Origin: Cohaesibacter gelatinilyticus
GTDB taxonomy: Bacteria > Pseudomonadota > Alphaproteobacteria > Rhizobiales > Cohaesibacteraceae
Assembly (NCBI RefSeq): GCF_900215605.1
Contig: NZ_OBEL01000001.1
Span: forward strand, 496,001 to 560,000
Reading direction: 5' to 3'
Length of the DNA: 64,000 nucleotides
Positions 8,702 through 17,416 of the stretch are shown one piece after another. Position 1 is the first letter of the stretch, and each line of letters begins with the position of its first letter. The notes below the pieces were generated by a model. It saw only the letters and a program-made list of their open reading frames with translations, made no database searches and had not been told where the DNA came from. The position numbers were made by a program, and so were the translations under genes.

Positions 8702-9389
8702 CCGGATCAATAGTTATTATGGTGGAGCGCATATCCTCAAAGACCTGTCTTTACAGGTCAAAAAACACGAGGTCGTAGCACTGCTTGGGCGGAATGGAGC
8801 AGGAAAGTCCACTACCATGAAGTCCATCATGGGATTGGTTCCACCGGTCTCGGGAAACATCAGCTTTGAAGGGCAGAATATATCTGCAATGGATACGCAT
8901 CTTGTCTGCCAGCAGGGCATCGGGTATGTGCCGGAAGACAGGCGTATCTTTCCAGATCTGACCGTTGAGGAAAATCTGGAGGTAGGAAAGCGCTCAGTTC
9001 GGGATGGCGTTACCCAATGGGCGCATGATGATCTGTTCGACTTGTTTCCCAATCTTGCCGAGCGACGAAACCAGCTGGGTGGCAGTTTGTCAGGTGGTGA
9101 GCAGCAGATGCTGACGATTGCACGCACATTGATGGGCAATCCATCCATGATTCTTTTGGATGAACCCTCTGAAGGTATTGCTCCGGTGATTGTTGAGCAA
9201 CTGGCTGGGGTGATTGCAGATCTCAAAGCGCAAGGGCTTGCCATCCTTCTGTCCGAACAAAACATGCATTTTGCCAGACTGGTATCCACCCAAACCTATA
9301 TTATCGAGCAGGGTGTGATCCGTTATGAGGGTAGTTTTTACGACCTTGATCGCAAACCGGATATTTGGAAAAAATATTTGGCAGTTTAG
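8688..9389 (+). CDS. ABC transporter ATPase, LivF type
   Basis: A 233-residue ATPase, the usual LivF size. The start at 8688 gives a 14-base overlap with the LivG-type gene; the frame is open from 8580, but the family N-terminus is MLKVDRINSYYGGAHILKDLS. It has Walker A GRNGAGKST, the LivF hallmark GYVPEDRRIFPDLTVEENL, signature LSGGEQQMLTIARTLM, Walker B MILLDEPSEGI and H-loop LLSEQNMHFA. It is the last gene of the operon. No strong terminator follows directly; an AT-rich hairpin lies at 9553-9588. Confidence 0.9.
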   Translation: MLKVDRINSYYGGAHILKDLSLQVKKHEVVALLGRNGAGKSTTMKSIMGLVPPVSGNISFEGQNISAMDTHLVCQQGIGYVPEDRRIFPDLTVEENLEVGKRSVRDGVTQWAHDDLFDLFPNLAERRNQLGGSLSGGEQQMLTIARTLMGNPSMILLDEPSEGIAPVIVEQLAGVIADLKAQGLAILLSEQNMHFARLVSTQTYIIEQGVIRYEGSFYDLDRKPDIWKKYLAV

Positions 9390-9552
9390 CTTCCATGAGC
9401 GATCCTGATTCTATCGAGTCTGCATCAGGCAATCTTCCTTGCGACATATTGACCCATATCTGGTATGTTATTTGCCTCTTTTATGTTGGTCAAAACGGAT
9501 GGGTTCGCATGCATTATGTTCTCTTCATGCTCAAAGATAGCTCGATACGTAG

Positions 9553-9588
9553 TATTTTTTGCGCATGATACCATGTAGGCAAAAAATA
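9553..9588. terminator. AT-rich hairpin, possible two-way terminator
   Basis: TATTTTTTGC and GCAAAAAATA form a perfect 10-bp stem with a 16-base loop. The T- and A-runs lie inside the stem rather than after it, so it is not a classical intrinsic terminator. It is the best candidate for the end of the ABC operon, 164 bases after its last stop. Confidence 0.35.
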
Positions 9589-9817
9589 ATATTCTCCATT
9601 TGGCAACATGGATAATCCCTATATTAATCTGGCGTTTAGTTGCTTGTATTTTTTGTAGTTGCCTCTATTTATGATGCAGAAATGATATATTGAAAGCAGG
9701 ATGTGGTCATTCAGGTTCTCAAGTCTGGCCGGGTAGGAAAGAGACAACTGTTCCGCATAAGGCAATGATGCCGTCAGAATAGCCGGATAAGCTGATATCT
9801 GATACAGATCAATGCCA

Positions 9818-9846
9818 TGTGGCAAAGATGTTCTACATCTGCCACA
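9818..9846 (+). ncRNA. Stable hairpin upstream of fpr (leader structure or small RNA end)
   Basis: TGTGGC-AA-AGATGT, loop TCT, ACATCT-GCCACA: twelve pairs with a two-base bulge, ending 138 bases before the fpr start. No T-run follows, so it is not a plain terminator. It may be part of a long 5' leader. Function unknown. Confidence 0.3.
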
Positions 9847-9983
9847 AACCCAGTCGAGACCTGACCTGATTCCAGCTTCAAATGAAGTGAAACTGAAGAT
9901 CATCATCTACCCCGGATCTATGATCCAATACCAGGAATTTGGGCCGTGCCCACCTTGATTGGGTGATGATAGAGGAGAACCCG

Positions 9984-10817
9984 ATGACACACCATGTTGA
10001 GGTCGCATCAGCAGCAGCTCCAGCCAGCGCGCCGGCCTTCCCGATTCCGACCAATTGCTTCGCCGAAACCGTAACAGAAGTAAAGCATTATACGGATCGG
10101 TTGTTCAAATTCCGTATCACACGTCCCGCCAGCTTCCGTTTTCGCTCTGGTGAGTTTGTGATGATCGGTTTGCCAAACGCAGAGCGCCCGGTGTTTCGTG
10201 CTTACTCCATCGCATCCCCAAGTTGGGATGAAGAGGTCGAGTTCTTCTCAATCAAGGTGCCAAATGGCCCTCTGACTGAGCATTTGCAGAAAATCAAGGT
10301 CGGTGACACCGTTTTGATGCGCAAGAAGCCAACCGGCACTCTGGTAAATGATGCTCTGATTCCGGGTAAGCGTTTGTATATGTTCTCCACCGGCACCGGT
10401 ATTGCACCTTTTGCATCTCTGATCCGTGATCCGGAGACCTATGAGAAGTTCGATCAGGTTATTCTGACCCATACTTGTCGTGAAGTTGCCGAATTGAAAT
10501 ATGGCGAAGAACTGGTAGAAGCATGCAAAACCGACCCTCTGATTGGTGAATTCGCGGCTGAGAAACTGATCCATTATACCTCGGTGACCCGGGAGCCGTT
10601 TCCGCGGACGGGTCGTATTACTGATCTGATGACTTCCGGCAAATTGTTTGAAGATCTGGGGGTGCCGAAGATCAATCCTGAGGAAGATCGTGGCATGATT
10701 TGCGGTTCCATGGATATGCTCAACGACACCAAGGCTGTTCTGGAATCATTCGGCCTGGAAGAAGGTTCAAATGCCCGTCCATCTACCTTTGTGGTGGAAC
10801 GTGCATTCGTTGATTAG
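9984..10817 (+). CDS. fpr: Ferredoxin--NADP reductase
   Basis: A 277-residue flavoprotein that moves electrons between NADPH and ferredoxin or flavodoxin, usually in oxidative-stress defence and supply of reduced ferredoxin. The start at 9984 follows AGAGGAGAA at good spacing. Residues 40-75 hold the FAD-domain barrel with the FAD-binding RAYSIASPSW motif (family RxYS), and FSTGTGIAPFASLIRDPETY is the NADP-domain signature. ICGSMDMLNDTKAVLESFG and the C-terminal VVERAFVD fit bacterial class I FNRs, in which the short C-terminal tail stacks on the flavin. An Ala/Pro-rich stretch follows the start. It is monocistronic and closed by a strong terminator. Confidence 0.93.
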   Translation: MTHHVEVASAAAPASAPAFPIPTNCFAETVTEVKHYTDRLFKFRITRPASFRFRSGEFVMIGLPNAERPVFRAYSIASPSWDEEVEFFSIKVPNGPLTEHLQKIKVGDTVLMRKKPTGTLVNDALIPGKRLYMFSTGTGIAPFASLIRDPETYEKFDQVILTHTCREVAELKYGEELVEACKTDPLIGEFAAEKLIHYTSVTREPFPRTGRITDLMTSGKLFEDLGVPKINPEEDRGMICGSMDMLNDTKAVLESFGLEEGSNARPSTFVVERAFVD

Positions 10818-10904
10818 AACGTGTTCCCAAAAAGTTGAAGCACTACTCGCGATACAGTGATTGTGAATAGTGCTGTAAGCAGGGCTGATAACCTGAAAAT
10901 TCTG

Positions 10905-10936
10905 AACCCGGTAAGGAATTCCTTACCGGGTTTTTT
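10905..10936 (+). terminator. Intrinsic terminator after fpr
   Basis: AACCCGGTAAGG, loop AATT, CCTTACCGGGTT, with the stem running into TTTTTT. A perfect 12-bp stem followed by a T-run, 88 bases after the fpr stop: a textbook rho-independent terminator. Confidence 0.9.
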
Positions 10937-11318
10937 GATATCTCGGGATCATTTCCTACTTCATTCTGCCTTGGAGCGTATTCCGGAAAGATATGTGTGA
11001 TTTTCAGATGACAATATGCTTCGAAACAAGGCTTGGAGGAATTCGAATGACTGGAGTTTCATTCAAAATACTCCAGTATTTCCCGGTCGCACACAGTCAT
11101 ATGTCAGTGTTGGATTGACATGCTCATGGCGCTGTGTACAATTTGGTATTCAGAATAAATGCTGTGCGATGGTCGAATCTGGACGGGCATTGAGGAAAGA
11201 CACTTGCCAAAGCCTCGGTTTTTGGGCACAGCAGGGCTATGGATCGTTCAATTTGCAAGTCAAAGCTGGGTGATTTCCATGGGCCAAAAAAATGCGACCA
11301 ACAGAAAGGGGAGAGTCA
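10937..11318. other. Intergenic region upstream of the GntR regulator gene
   Basis: About 380 bases with no convincing gene; open frames at 11016-11273 and 11159-11347 lack family-like content. It contains the palindromes at 11050-11081 and should hold the promoter of the GntR gene. Confidence 0.4.
11050..11081. promoter_or_regulatory. Overlapping palindromes upstream of the GntR gene
   Basis: ACTGGAGT (11050-11057) pairs with ACTCCAGT (11070-11077), and AAATACT-CC-AGTATTT (11066-11081) is a second perfect palindrome sharing its right arm. The AT-AC/GT-AT layout resembles operators used by FCD-type GntR regulators, so self-regulation by the gene starting at 11319 is possible. The distance, about 240 bases, is large. 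Confidence 0.3.
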
Positions 11319-11993
11319 ATGAGCGGGCTCTCAAGCAGCGTAGATAAAATCTATTCAAAAGTACGCCAGATGGCGATCAATTTTGAATTCATGCCGGGTG
11401 AGCGGATCAATGAAAGTGCCTTGTCCAAGGAATTGGGTGCAAGCCGCACGCCTCTGCGTGAAGCATTGAATCGTCTGGTTGCAGAAGGATTTCTGTATTT
11501 CGAAAATGGTCGCGGTTTCTTCTGTCGCACACTCAGTCCGGACAAGGTGCAGAGCCTGTATGAGGTGCGTGTCGCCATCGAGAGCGAAGCTATCCGTTTG
11601 GCAGTAACGCGCGCGACCGAAGAAGATATTGTCGATTTGGAAGCATTTCTGGAACAAACATTACCAGCTTATGATCAGAAAGATGCTGCCAAAGATATTG
11701 TTGTCTTGGATGAAGAATTCCATTTGCGTTTGGCTATGCTATCCGGAAATGAAGAGTTGGAGCGCATGCTCGCCAATATCAATGCGCGTATCCATTATGT
11801 CCGCTGTATCGATATGGTGGGGAGAGAGACCAAGAGCTCATCCGATCACAAAGCGATACTGGATGCACTCAAATCTCGTGATGAGGAAAAAGCCGTCACG
11901 GTAATACGCAAACATATCACCAAACGCAGCGAAGAAACGACCAACGCGGTTCGCACTGCGTTTTCCCAGCTCTATGTTCCGCCGGGATTGTAG
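11319..11993 (+). CDS. GntR family regulator, FCD (FadR-like) subfamily
   Basis: A 224-residue regulator. The start at 11319 follows GGGGAGAG; the frame is open from 11292. The N-terminal winged helix-turn-helix has INFEFMPGERINESALSKELGAS, RTPLREALNRLVAEGFL and the wing NGRGFF. The C-terminal FCD domain shows the helical pattern with LYEVRVAIESEAIRLAV, DEEFHLRLAMLSGN and DHKAILDALKSRD, containing the Asp/His residues that bind a metal and an acid ligand in this family. It stands 106 bases before the racemase-family gene on the same strand. FCD regulators usually control catabolism of small acids and often the neighbouring genes, here the racemase-like and ThDP-enzyme genes. Confidence 0.9.
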   Translation: MSGLSSSVDKIYSKVRQMAINFEFMPGERINESALSKELGASRTPLREALNRLVAEGFLYFENGRGFFCRTLSPDKVQSLYEVRVAIESEAIRLAVTRATEEDIVDLEAFLEQTLPAYDQKDAAKDIVVLDEEFHLRLAMLSGNEELERMLANINARIHYVRCIDMVGRETKSSSDHKAILDALKSRDEEKAVTVIRKHITKRSEETTNAVRTAFSQLYVPPGL

Positions 11994-12099
11994 ATTCGCG
12001 CATGAGCAAGATCCACTTCGAGCTCTCATCTGCAACAAAGAATAACCATTCGGAAAATCAGCTCTCACCACATTTTGGTCCGTGGTAGAAAGAAGAAAG

Positions 12100-12843
12100 A
12101 TGACAATTCTTAAAGGCGGCAAAGGTATTTATGGTGCCTCGGTCGGAATTCTTATGCTCGACGCAACATTTCCCCGTATTCCTGGTGATATCGGAAATGC
12201 TCTGACTTGGGATTTCCCTGTACAATATCGCCTTGTGCGTGGGGCATCGCCAGATAAGATCGTGCGCTCTGATGCGCGTGAACTGGCAGATCTTTTCATT
12301 CGGGAAGCTGAGGATCTCGTAGCGTCCGGAGTGGACGGCATCACGACCAATTGCGGTTTCCTGTCCTTAATTCAGGATCAGGTCGCAGAAGCTGTGCAAG
12401 TACCGGTGGCAACGTCATCTCTGATGCAGGTTCCAATGATCCAACCTCTGTTGCCAAGCTCCAAACGGGTTGGTGTGATTACCATCTCCAAGTCGACGTT
12501 GACCGACGAACATTTGAAAGCGGCGAATGTTTCTTTGGATACTCCGGTCATCGGTACGGAAGGAGGGCGGGAATTTACTTCGGGAATTCTCGATAGCCAC
12601 CCGGAAATCGACTTCGAGGCCTGTCGCCTCGACATGATAGATGCCGGTCGTGAAATGATTGAAAAACATCCGGATGTCGGCGCCATTGTTTTGGAATGTA
12701 CCAATATGGTGCCCTATGCTGCGGATGTCAGAAAGGCAACGGGCCTGCCGGTCTATTCCATCTATTCCTTCATTTCCTGGTTCCAGTCCGGTCTGGCGCC
12801 AAAGCGTTTCCCATTGGAATTGGATGATCCGCTTTTTCTGTAA
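12100..12843 (+). CDS. Aspartate/glutamate racemase superfamily protein
   Basis: A 247-residue protein. The start at 12100 follows AGAAAGAAGAAAG; a GTG-type start at 12082 is less likely. The superfamily uses two cysteines, one in each half, as acid/base pair: here TTNCGFLS (about residue 87) and LECTNMVPYA (about residue 198). The N-terminus GGKGIYGASVGILMLDATFPRIPGD identifies a branch that is common near GntR/FCD regulators but without an assigned substrate; other branches are amino acid or hydantoin racemases, maleate isomerase and arylmalonate decarboxylase. No signal peptide, so cytoplasmic. It is followed after 54 bases by proC. The substrate cannot be named from the sequence. Confidence 0.8.
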   Translation: MTILKGGKGIYGASVGILMLDATFPRIPGDIGNALTWDFPVQYRLVRGASPDKIVRSDARELADLFIREAEDLVASGVDGITTNCGFLSLIQDQVAEAVQVPVATSSLMQVPMIQPLLPSSKRVGVITISKSTLTDEHLKAANVSLDTPVIGTEGGREFTSGILDSHPEIDFEACRLDMIDAGREMIEKHPDVGAIVLECTNMVPYAADVRKATGLPVYSIYSFISWFQSGLAPKRFPLELDDPLFL

Positions 12844-12897
12844 TTTGCTGTGATGAACTTGAGGCCGGTTCGCCGGTTTTGATCAAAGGACAAAACA

Positions 12898-13731
12898 ATG
12901 GCGCAAACAAATGGTTTGGAGAATGCAGGTACAATCTTGCTGCTGGGATGTGGCAAGATGGGATCTGCAATGCTGGATGGCTGGCTGAAGGCTGGCATTC
13001 CTCCTGGGCAGGTGTATGTGAATGATCCATATCCGTCTGATTGGCTGAAGGGGCTGAAAAACAAGGGTCTTACCCTGAATGCTTCAATCCCTGCAAATGT
13101 GGATGTCTGTATTCTGGCAATCAAACCACAGATGATGCATGACGCATTGCCAAGTTTGCAGGCTTTGGGAAATGGTAGCACCGTTTTCCTCTCCATCGCT
13201 GCTGGCACTACGCTGGCAACATTGGCGTCACTGTTGGGTGAGAAGAGCCCGATTGTACGTGCTATGCCAAATACCCCTGCAGCAGTTGGTTGTGGCATTA
13301 CCGCCTTGATTGGTAATCAGCACGTAAGCGCTGACATACTTGACAAGATCGAAGCCTTTGTCGCGGTGGTCGGTGATACAGTGCGCCTGCAAAATGAAGG
13401 GCAAATGGATGCGGTTACCGGCGTTTCCGGCTCTGGTCCTGCTTATGTCTTCCACTTGATCGAAACACTTGCAGCGGCTGGTGAGAAGCAAGGCCTGAAT
13501 GCCGAGCTTGCCATGAAGTTGGCCAAAACGACTGTTTGGGGTGCTGGCCAATTGGCCATGAAGTCCGATCAAACGCCTGCGGATTTACGGGTAGGAGTGA
13601 CCTCTCCAAATGGCACGACTGCTGCAGCGCTGGAAGTGCTCATGAATGATCATGAAGGCTTCCCGGCGTTGCTGGATAAAGGTGTGACCGCTGCGGTGAA
13701 CAGGTCAATCGAGCTCGGCAAAAACGGTTGA
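12898..13731 (+). CDS. proC: Pyrroline-5-carboxylate reductase
   Basis: A 277-residue enzyme for the last step of proline synthesis, reducing 1-pyrroline-5-carboxylate with NAD(P)H. The N-terminal Rossmann motif is LLLGCGKMGSAMLDGWLKAG (residues 11-30), with VRAMPNTPAAVGCGITAL in the middle and the C-terminal dimer and substrate region VTGVSGSGPAYVFHLIETLA, RVGVTSPNGTTAAALEVL. The family motif has TSPGGTT, so TSPNGTT is a mild deviation. Length and all motifs are normal. It follows the racemase-family gene by 54 bases and is ended by a strong terminator, so the two may be cotranscribed. Confidence 0.92.
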   Translation: MAQTNGLENAGTILLLGCGKMGSAMLDGWLKAGIPPGQVYVNDPYPSDWLKGLKNKGLTLNASIPANVDVCILAIKPQMMHDALPSLQALGNGSTVFLSIAAGTTLATLASLLGEKSPIVRAMPNTPAAVGCGITALIGNQHVSADILDKIEAFVAVVGDTVRLQNEGQMDAVTGVSGSGPAYVFHLIETLAAAGEKQGLNAELAMKLAKTTVWGAGQLAMKSDQTPADLRVGVTSPNGTTAAALEVLMNDHEGFPALLDKGVTAAVNRSIELGKNG

Positions 13732-13756
13732 GCGACCGGGTTAATCTGAGAATGAT

Positions 13757-13786
13757 AAAAGGGTCTGACTTTCAGACCTTTTTCTT
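13757..13786 (+). terminator. Intrinsic terminator after proC
   Basis: AAAAGGGTCTGA, loop CTT, TCAGACCTTTTT followed by CTTT: a 12-bp stem with one G-U pair and a T-run, 26 bases after the proC stop. Confidence 0.8.
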
Positions 13787-14053
13787 TGCCAAGCTTGCGG
13801 TTTCGGCAAGCAAGAGTTCCCATCATTTCAATAATTTGCTGAACAGGCTCAAAAAAGATCGATTCAAGAGTTTTCTTTGAGTTCAAAATAGTATATAAAT
13901 CTGTATACAGATATGAATATCGCTAAATTCTGGCGAGACGACTCGCTCGGGAAATGGAATTTGGTAGATACGGCAACAAGGCAAAGAATGAGCCACGGTT
14001 TTTGACAGCAAGACAGTTTGTTGATGCAAAGATCGATAGGGAAAGGTGACAGA
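13787..14053. other. Promoter region of the ThDP-enzyme gene
   Basis: The whole gene-free stretch is 322 bases (13732-14053): the proC terminator first, then an AT-rich area with the palindrome at 13899-13912. I see no clear sigma-70 pair. The promoter should lie near the palindrome. Confidence 0.4.
13899..13912. promoter_or_regulatory. Perfect 14-bp palindrome, candidate GntR/FCD operator
   Basis: ATCTGTATACAGAT in an AT-rich setting, 142 bases before the ThDP-enzyme start. A GTATAC core is common in operators of GntR-type regulators, and such a regulator is encoded 2 kb upstream. A link between the two is inferred. Confidence 0.4.
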
Positions 14054-15745
14054 GTGACTGAACAGATCAATGGTGCAGAAGCCATGGTTAAGATGCTGGA
14101 AGCCCATGGAGTCCAGCATGTTTTTGGTTTGTGTGGAGATACGACCCTGCCATTTTATGATGCCATGCTCCGTCTTGATCACAAGATCCAGCATGTTCTG
14201 ACGCGCGACGAGCGCTGCGCGACCTATATGGCCGATGCCTATTCTCGCGTAACCGGTCGTGTGGGTGTCTGTGAAGGCCCGTCTGGCGGCGGTGCGACTT
14301 ATATTCTGCCAGGTCTGATCGAAGCCAGCGAAAGCTCCTATGCGGTGCTCGGTATTACGACCGATATTTCCGTTGCTTCTTACGGCAAATATCCTCTGAC
14401 CGAAGTGGATCAGGACGCTCTGATGAAGCCCCTGACCAAGTGGAATACAGTCATCAAGCAGGCAATTCATATCCCTCGAATGGTTCGTACGGCTTTCCGC
14501 GCCATGACCACAGGTCGGTCTGGCGCGGCTCATTTGGGCCTGCCTTATGATATTCAGTATGATAATGTTGATGTCTCTGATATCTGGGCAGACAAGAAGC
14601 TGCAGAACTATCCTGCATATCCGCAGGCTCCGGAGCCAGGTGCAGCGGAGCAAGCCGTTGATGCAATTCTCTCTGCCAAACGGCCGTTGATTGTCTGTGG
14701 TGGTGGGGTTGTGATCGCTGGTGCGATGGAAGAGCTGGATCGTCTGGCAAGCCGCCTGAATATACCGGTTGCAACCTCCATTTCAGGTCAAGGGTCACTG
14801 GCGGACACGCATCCAAACAGTCTCGGTGTGGTCGGCTCCAACGGTGGTACCGATGAAACTTGGGAGCAGATGGTTGCAGCTGACATGATAATCTTCATGG
14901 GGTGTCGTGCCGGTTCCACAACCACTTCCCGCTGGGAAGCACCCAGCAACCAAACCCGTGTTCTGTTCTTTGACAATGACCCGATGGTGATTGGCTGTAA
15001 TTATCAGACCGAAGTGGGTGTGGTAGGTGATTTGAGGCTCTCACTGGCTGCAGTCAATGCCGTGCTTGATAGAAAAGCGGAAGTGAATTCTGATTTTGGT
15101 GGTGCGCAATTGGTGGCCGATGCCAAGCGTCGCAAGTTCGAAATCTTCAATAAGTTTGCTCAGTCCAATGAGACACCAATTCGCCCTGAGCGCGTCATTC
15201 AGGCGATGAACAAGATGTTGCCGGAAGATGCCGTTGTCGTTTCTGATCCAGGCACCTCCTGCCCATATTATAACGCTTACTACGAACAGCCTTTGCCTGG
15301 TCGTTATTATATCACCAACCGGGCGCATGGTGCTCTTGGCTATTCTCTGTCAGCATCTTTGGGTGCATGGTATGGTCGTCCGGGCTCCAAAGTTGTTGCC
15401 ATGATGGGAGATGGCTCTTTCGGCTTCACCTGTGGTGAGTTGGAAACTGTTTGCCGCTCCCGGGCAAATATCACTTTCATCGTGTTCTCCAACTCTAATT
15501 TCGGTTGGATCAAGGCGAGCCAGTATGCTGATAAGGATGCACGTTACTACAATGTCGACTTCAGCCGCACCGACCATGCGGCCATAGCGGCTGCTTACGG
15601 TGTGAAATCCTGGCGTGTGGAAAATCCAGATGATCTGGAACGTGTGCTGAAAGAGGCAATCGAGCATGATGGCCCGACTCTGATTGATATCATCAGTCAG
15701 CCATTGGAAGAAACCAATGCTCCAGTCCGGCGTTGGATGGGCTAA
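14054..15745 (+). CDS. Thiamine-diphosphate-dependent enzyme, acetolactate synthase-like
   Basis: A 563-residue enzyme with the three domains of the POX/AHAS class. I choose the GTG at 14054 because GGGAAAGGTGA precedes it and the protein then starts like the family (TEQINGAEAMVKML); an ATG at 14018 adds 12 residues. The PYR domain has HVFGLCGDTTLPFYDAM and RDERCATYMADAYSRVTG, with the ThDP-activating Glu in RDE. The central domain is about residues 195-330. The PP domain has MMGDGSFGFTCGELETVCR and FSNSNFGWIKASQ, the GDG...N ThDP/Mg motif. The substrate is unknown; acetolactate synthase is unlikely because no regulatory subunit is adjacent. Sulfoacetaldehyde acetyltransferase- or benzoylformate decarboxylase-like roles remain open. 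Confidence 0.85.
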   Translation: MTEQINGAEAMVKMLEAHGVQHVFGLCGDTTLPFYDAMLRLDHKIQHVLTRDERCATYMADAYSRVTGRVGVCEGPSGGGATYILPGLIEASESSYAVLGITTDISVASYGKYPLTEVDQDALMKPLTKWNTVIKQAIHIPRMVRTAFRAMTTGRSGAAHLGLPYDIQYDNVDVSDIWADKKLQNYPAYPQAPEPGAAEQAVDAILSAKRPLIVCGGGVVIAGAMEELDRLASRLNIPVATSISGQGSLADTHPNSLGVVGSNGGTDETWEQMVAADMIIFMGCRAGSTTTSRWEAPSNQTRVLFFDNDPMVIGCNYQTEVGVVGDLRLSLAAVNAVLDRKAEVNSDFGGAQLVADAKRRKFEIFNKFAQSNETPIRPERVIQAMNKMLPEDAVVVSDPGTSCPYYNAYYEQPLPGRYYITNRAHGALGYSLSASLGAWYGRPGSKVVAMMGDGSFGFTCGELETVCRSRANITFIVFSNSNFGWIKASQYADKDARYYNVDFSRTDHAAIAAAYGVKSWRVENPDDLERVLKEAIEHDGPTLIDIISQPLEETNAPVRRWMG

Positions 15746-15791
15746 GGCAGATTTCATATCGCATAGGCGATAAAGCTTATGAGGTGGCCAG

Positions 15792-15818
15792 GCGTCCGGT
15801 TGATACAAGACCGGGCGC
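15792..15818. terminator. Hairpin between convergent genes
   Basis: GCGTCCGGT, loop TGATACAAG, ACCGGGCGC: nine pairs including one G-U, followed on the plus strand by TATTTACT. It lies between the ThDP-enzyme gene and the convergent tolC-like gene and could stop transcription from the left. The T-run is poor. Confidence 0.45.
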
Positions 15819-17416
15819 TATTTACTGATATGCTCCATCAGCTCCTTGCCAGTGATGGTCTCAACCAATTTGCCTTTCAGGCGGAGAGCTCGATAATTGG
15901 CCCGTAAACGTTCGAACTGATTGGCAATGCGATCCCGGCGCACAGCAAACAGATCCTTTTGCGCATCCAGCACTTCCAGAAGGCGCTTTTTGCCAACAGT
16001 GAATTGCTGAGTGTAGAGCTTGGCAACTTTCTCGCTGGCGCGAACCTGATCGTTGATTGTCTTGGATTTTTTACGCGTGGTTTTCATCGTGCGAATGGCT
16101 TCGATCATATCCTCTTCAAGTTCGTTATAAGCCTTGCGATAACGATGTTTATTCTCTTTCAAACGCGCTGCAATCTGATCTTTGACAGCATATTTCTTGC
16201 CACCGCTAAACAGATTCCAGCGCATGACTACCATACCGCGATAGTCATGTGTTGCCGCATTGCGACCTGAGACATTTTCTTTGGCATTTGCTTCGCCTTC
16301 CAGATTCAAGCTTGGTAGGAAGGATGAAGTCTGTGCTTTGATTTGAGCCTCCAAGGACCGAGAATCCGCTTGAATGGAATGCAAGCGGGGACTGTTTTCC
16401 AATAATCGATCAATATCCGCACGGGTCAGGCGGGCCTGTTTGTTGAAGCTTGGTGGCATCTTCAGTTTGCCAGGCTCAATACCGGAAATGCGACGAAAGC
16501 GACCAATGGCTTTTTGTCTTTCGGTTTCAAAATCAATGACCTGGGTACGGGCATTTTCCAGACGAGAGAAGGCACGCTCTACGTCAGCCTGTGTGCCATT
16601 GCCTTCGCCCTCACTAGCCTTCACCAATTCATAGAATTTCTGATGTGCTCTAACATTTTGTCGGCCATTGGCGATATAACGGCTCTGCTCCATGACTTTG
16701 AGATAAGCTTCTGCAATCTCCAGAATAACGCCATCAGCTTTGTCTAATAATCTTAGCTGACTGGAATCATAGAGATTTTTTGCGCGCTTTAAATTCTGAC
16801 CAGTGCTACCAAAGTCAATCAGGCGTTGTTTGACCTTGACACCACCTTCGCGACGAAATGCTCCACGGGAAATTGTATTATTGTTGCCAGCATTTTCATA
16901 GCCTGCCGCAACCCTCAGATCGACGTTAGGTCTGTAAGCCGAGCGTGCAACACGCACACCATGATAGGCATCCTCCGTCTTGGCACCGTAGATTCCGATT
17001 TCAGGGCTGTTGCGTAAGGTATGTTGTGTAACATCCGACAAGCTCATGAGGTGTTTACGAGCCTTGGAAGGTTGCGTCGTCTTTGAGGGACCATATGCTG
17101 GAATAACCAGGGCATCAGCGCCATTTGTGGCTGCCGAGGTGTGGGATGCGTTATTGGCGATATCCAGAGGATTGATAAGCCCTTCACTGATCGCTTGCGC
17201 TTGTAACCCTGCGGTTGTTTCACAAAGTGAGGAAGCACTGGCTGAGCAGCCATCAATAGACTTGGAGCCTTTGGAGGCACATCCAGTCAGAGCAGCAGAT
17301 AATGCTAACGCCAAACCTGTATATTTGAATAAATCTTGGGCTCTATCGCCACCAATCTTGACCAACATAACTAGTGCCCACCACACTAAGTTCCGGTATA
17401 TCCGATGCCCCGACAT
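15818..17416 (-). CDS. TolC-family outer membrane channel of a type I secretion system
   Basis: A 532-residue protein of the outer membrane efflux family. A hydrophobic segment ending LSAALTGC (Cys 46) is a lipobox, so it is probably a lipoprotein as in NodT/OprM-type channels. The start at 17416 follows TAGGAG at 8 bases; an in-frame ATG at 17368 would put the lipobox Cys at residue 30, closer to a normal signal length. The body shows the two-fold repeat of long coiled helices with QTDVERAFSRLENARTQVIDFETERQKAIGRF and, in the second half, QFTVGKKRLLEVLDAQKDLFAVRRDRI. The last motif (GxxxLLEVLDAQ.DLF) is typical of channels that work with LapA/BapA-type secretion. It is divergent from the giant RTX gene, its likely cargo. 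Confidence 0.88.
   Translation of the reverse strand: MSGHRIYRNLVWWALVMLVKIGGDRAQDLFKYTGLALALSAALTGCASKGSKSIDGCSASASSLCETTAGLQAQAISEGLINPLDIANNASHTSAATNGADALVIPAYGPSKTTQPSKARKHLMSLSDVTQHTLRNSPEIGIYGAKTEDAYHGVRVARSAYRPNVDLRVAAGYENAGNNNTISRGAFRREGGVKVKQRLIDFGSTGQNLKRAKNLYDSSQLRLLDKADGVILEIAEAYLKVMEQSRYIANGRQNVRAHQKFYELVKASEGEGNGTQADVERAFSRLENARTQVIDFETERQKAIGRFRRISGIEPGKLKMPPSFNKQARLTRADIDRLLENSPRLHSIQADSRSLEAQIKAQTSSFLPSLNLEGEANAKENVSGRNAATHDYRGMVVMRWNLFSGGKKYAVKDQIAARLKENKHRYRKAYNELEEDMIEAIRTMKTTRKKSKTINDQVRASEKVAKLYTQQFTVGKKRLLEVLDAQKDLFAVRRDRIANQFERLRANYRALRLKGKLVETITGKELMEHISK

Larger units (their letters stand above)
9390..9983. other. Long intergenic region between the ABC operon and fpr
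   Basis: 594 bases without a convincing gene; the short open frames here have no family-like content. It holds two hairpins, listed separately, and must hold the fpr promoter. The second half (about 9700-9900) is less AT-rich and could belong to a leader or small RNA. Confidence 0.4.

Noticed and set aside
9619..9906. Minus-strand open frame of 95 codons upstream of fpr
   Set aside because: No family likeness, no ribosome site; it overlaps the hairpin and promoter area of fpr.
11016..11347. Open frames of 85 and 62 codons before the GntR gene
   Set aside because: Sequence is not protein-like in composition and overlaps palindromes and the GntR ribosome site.
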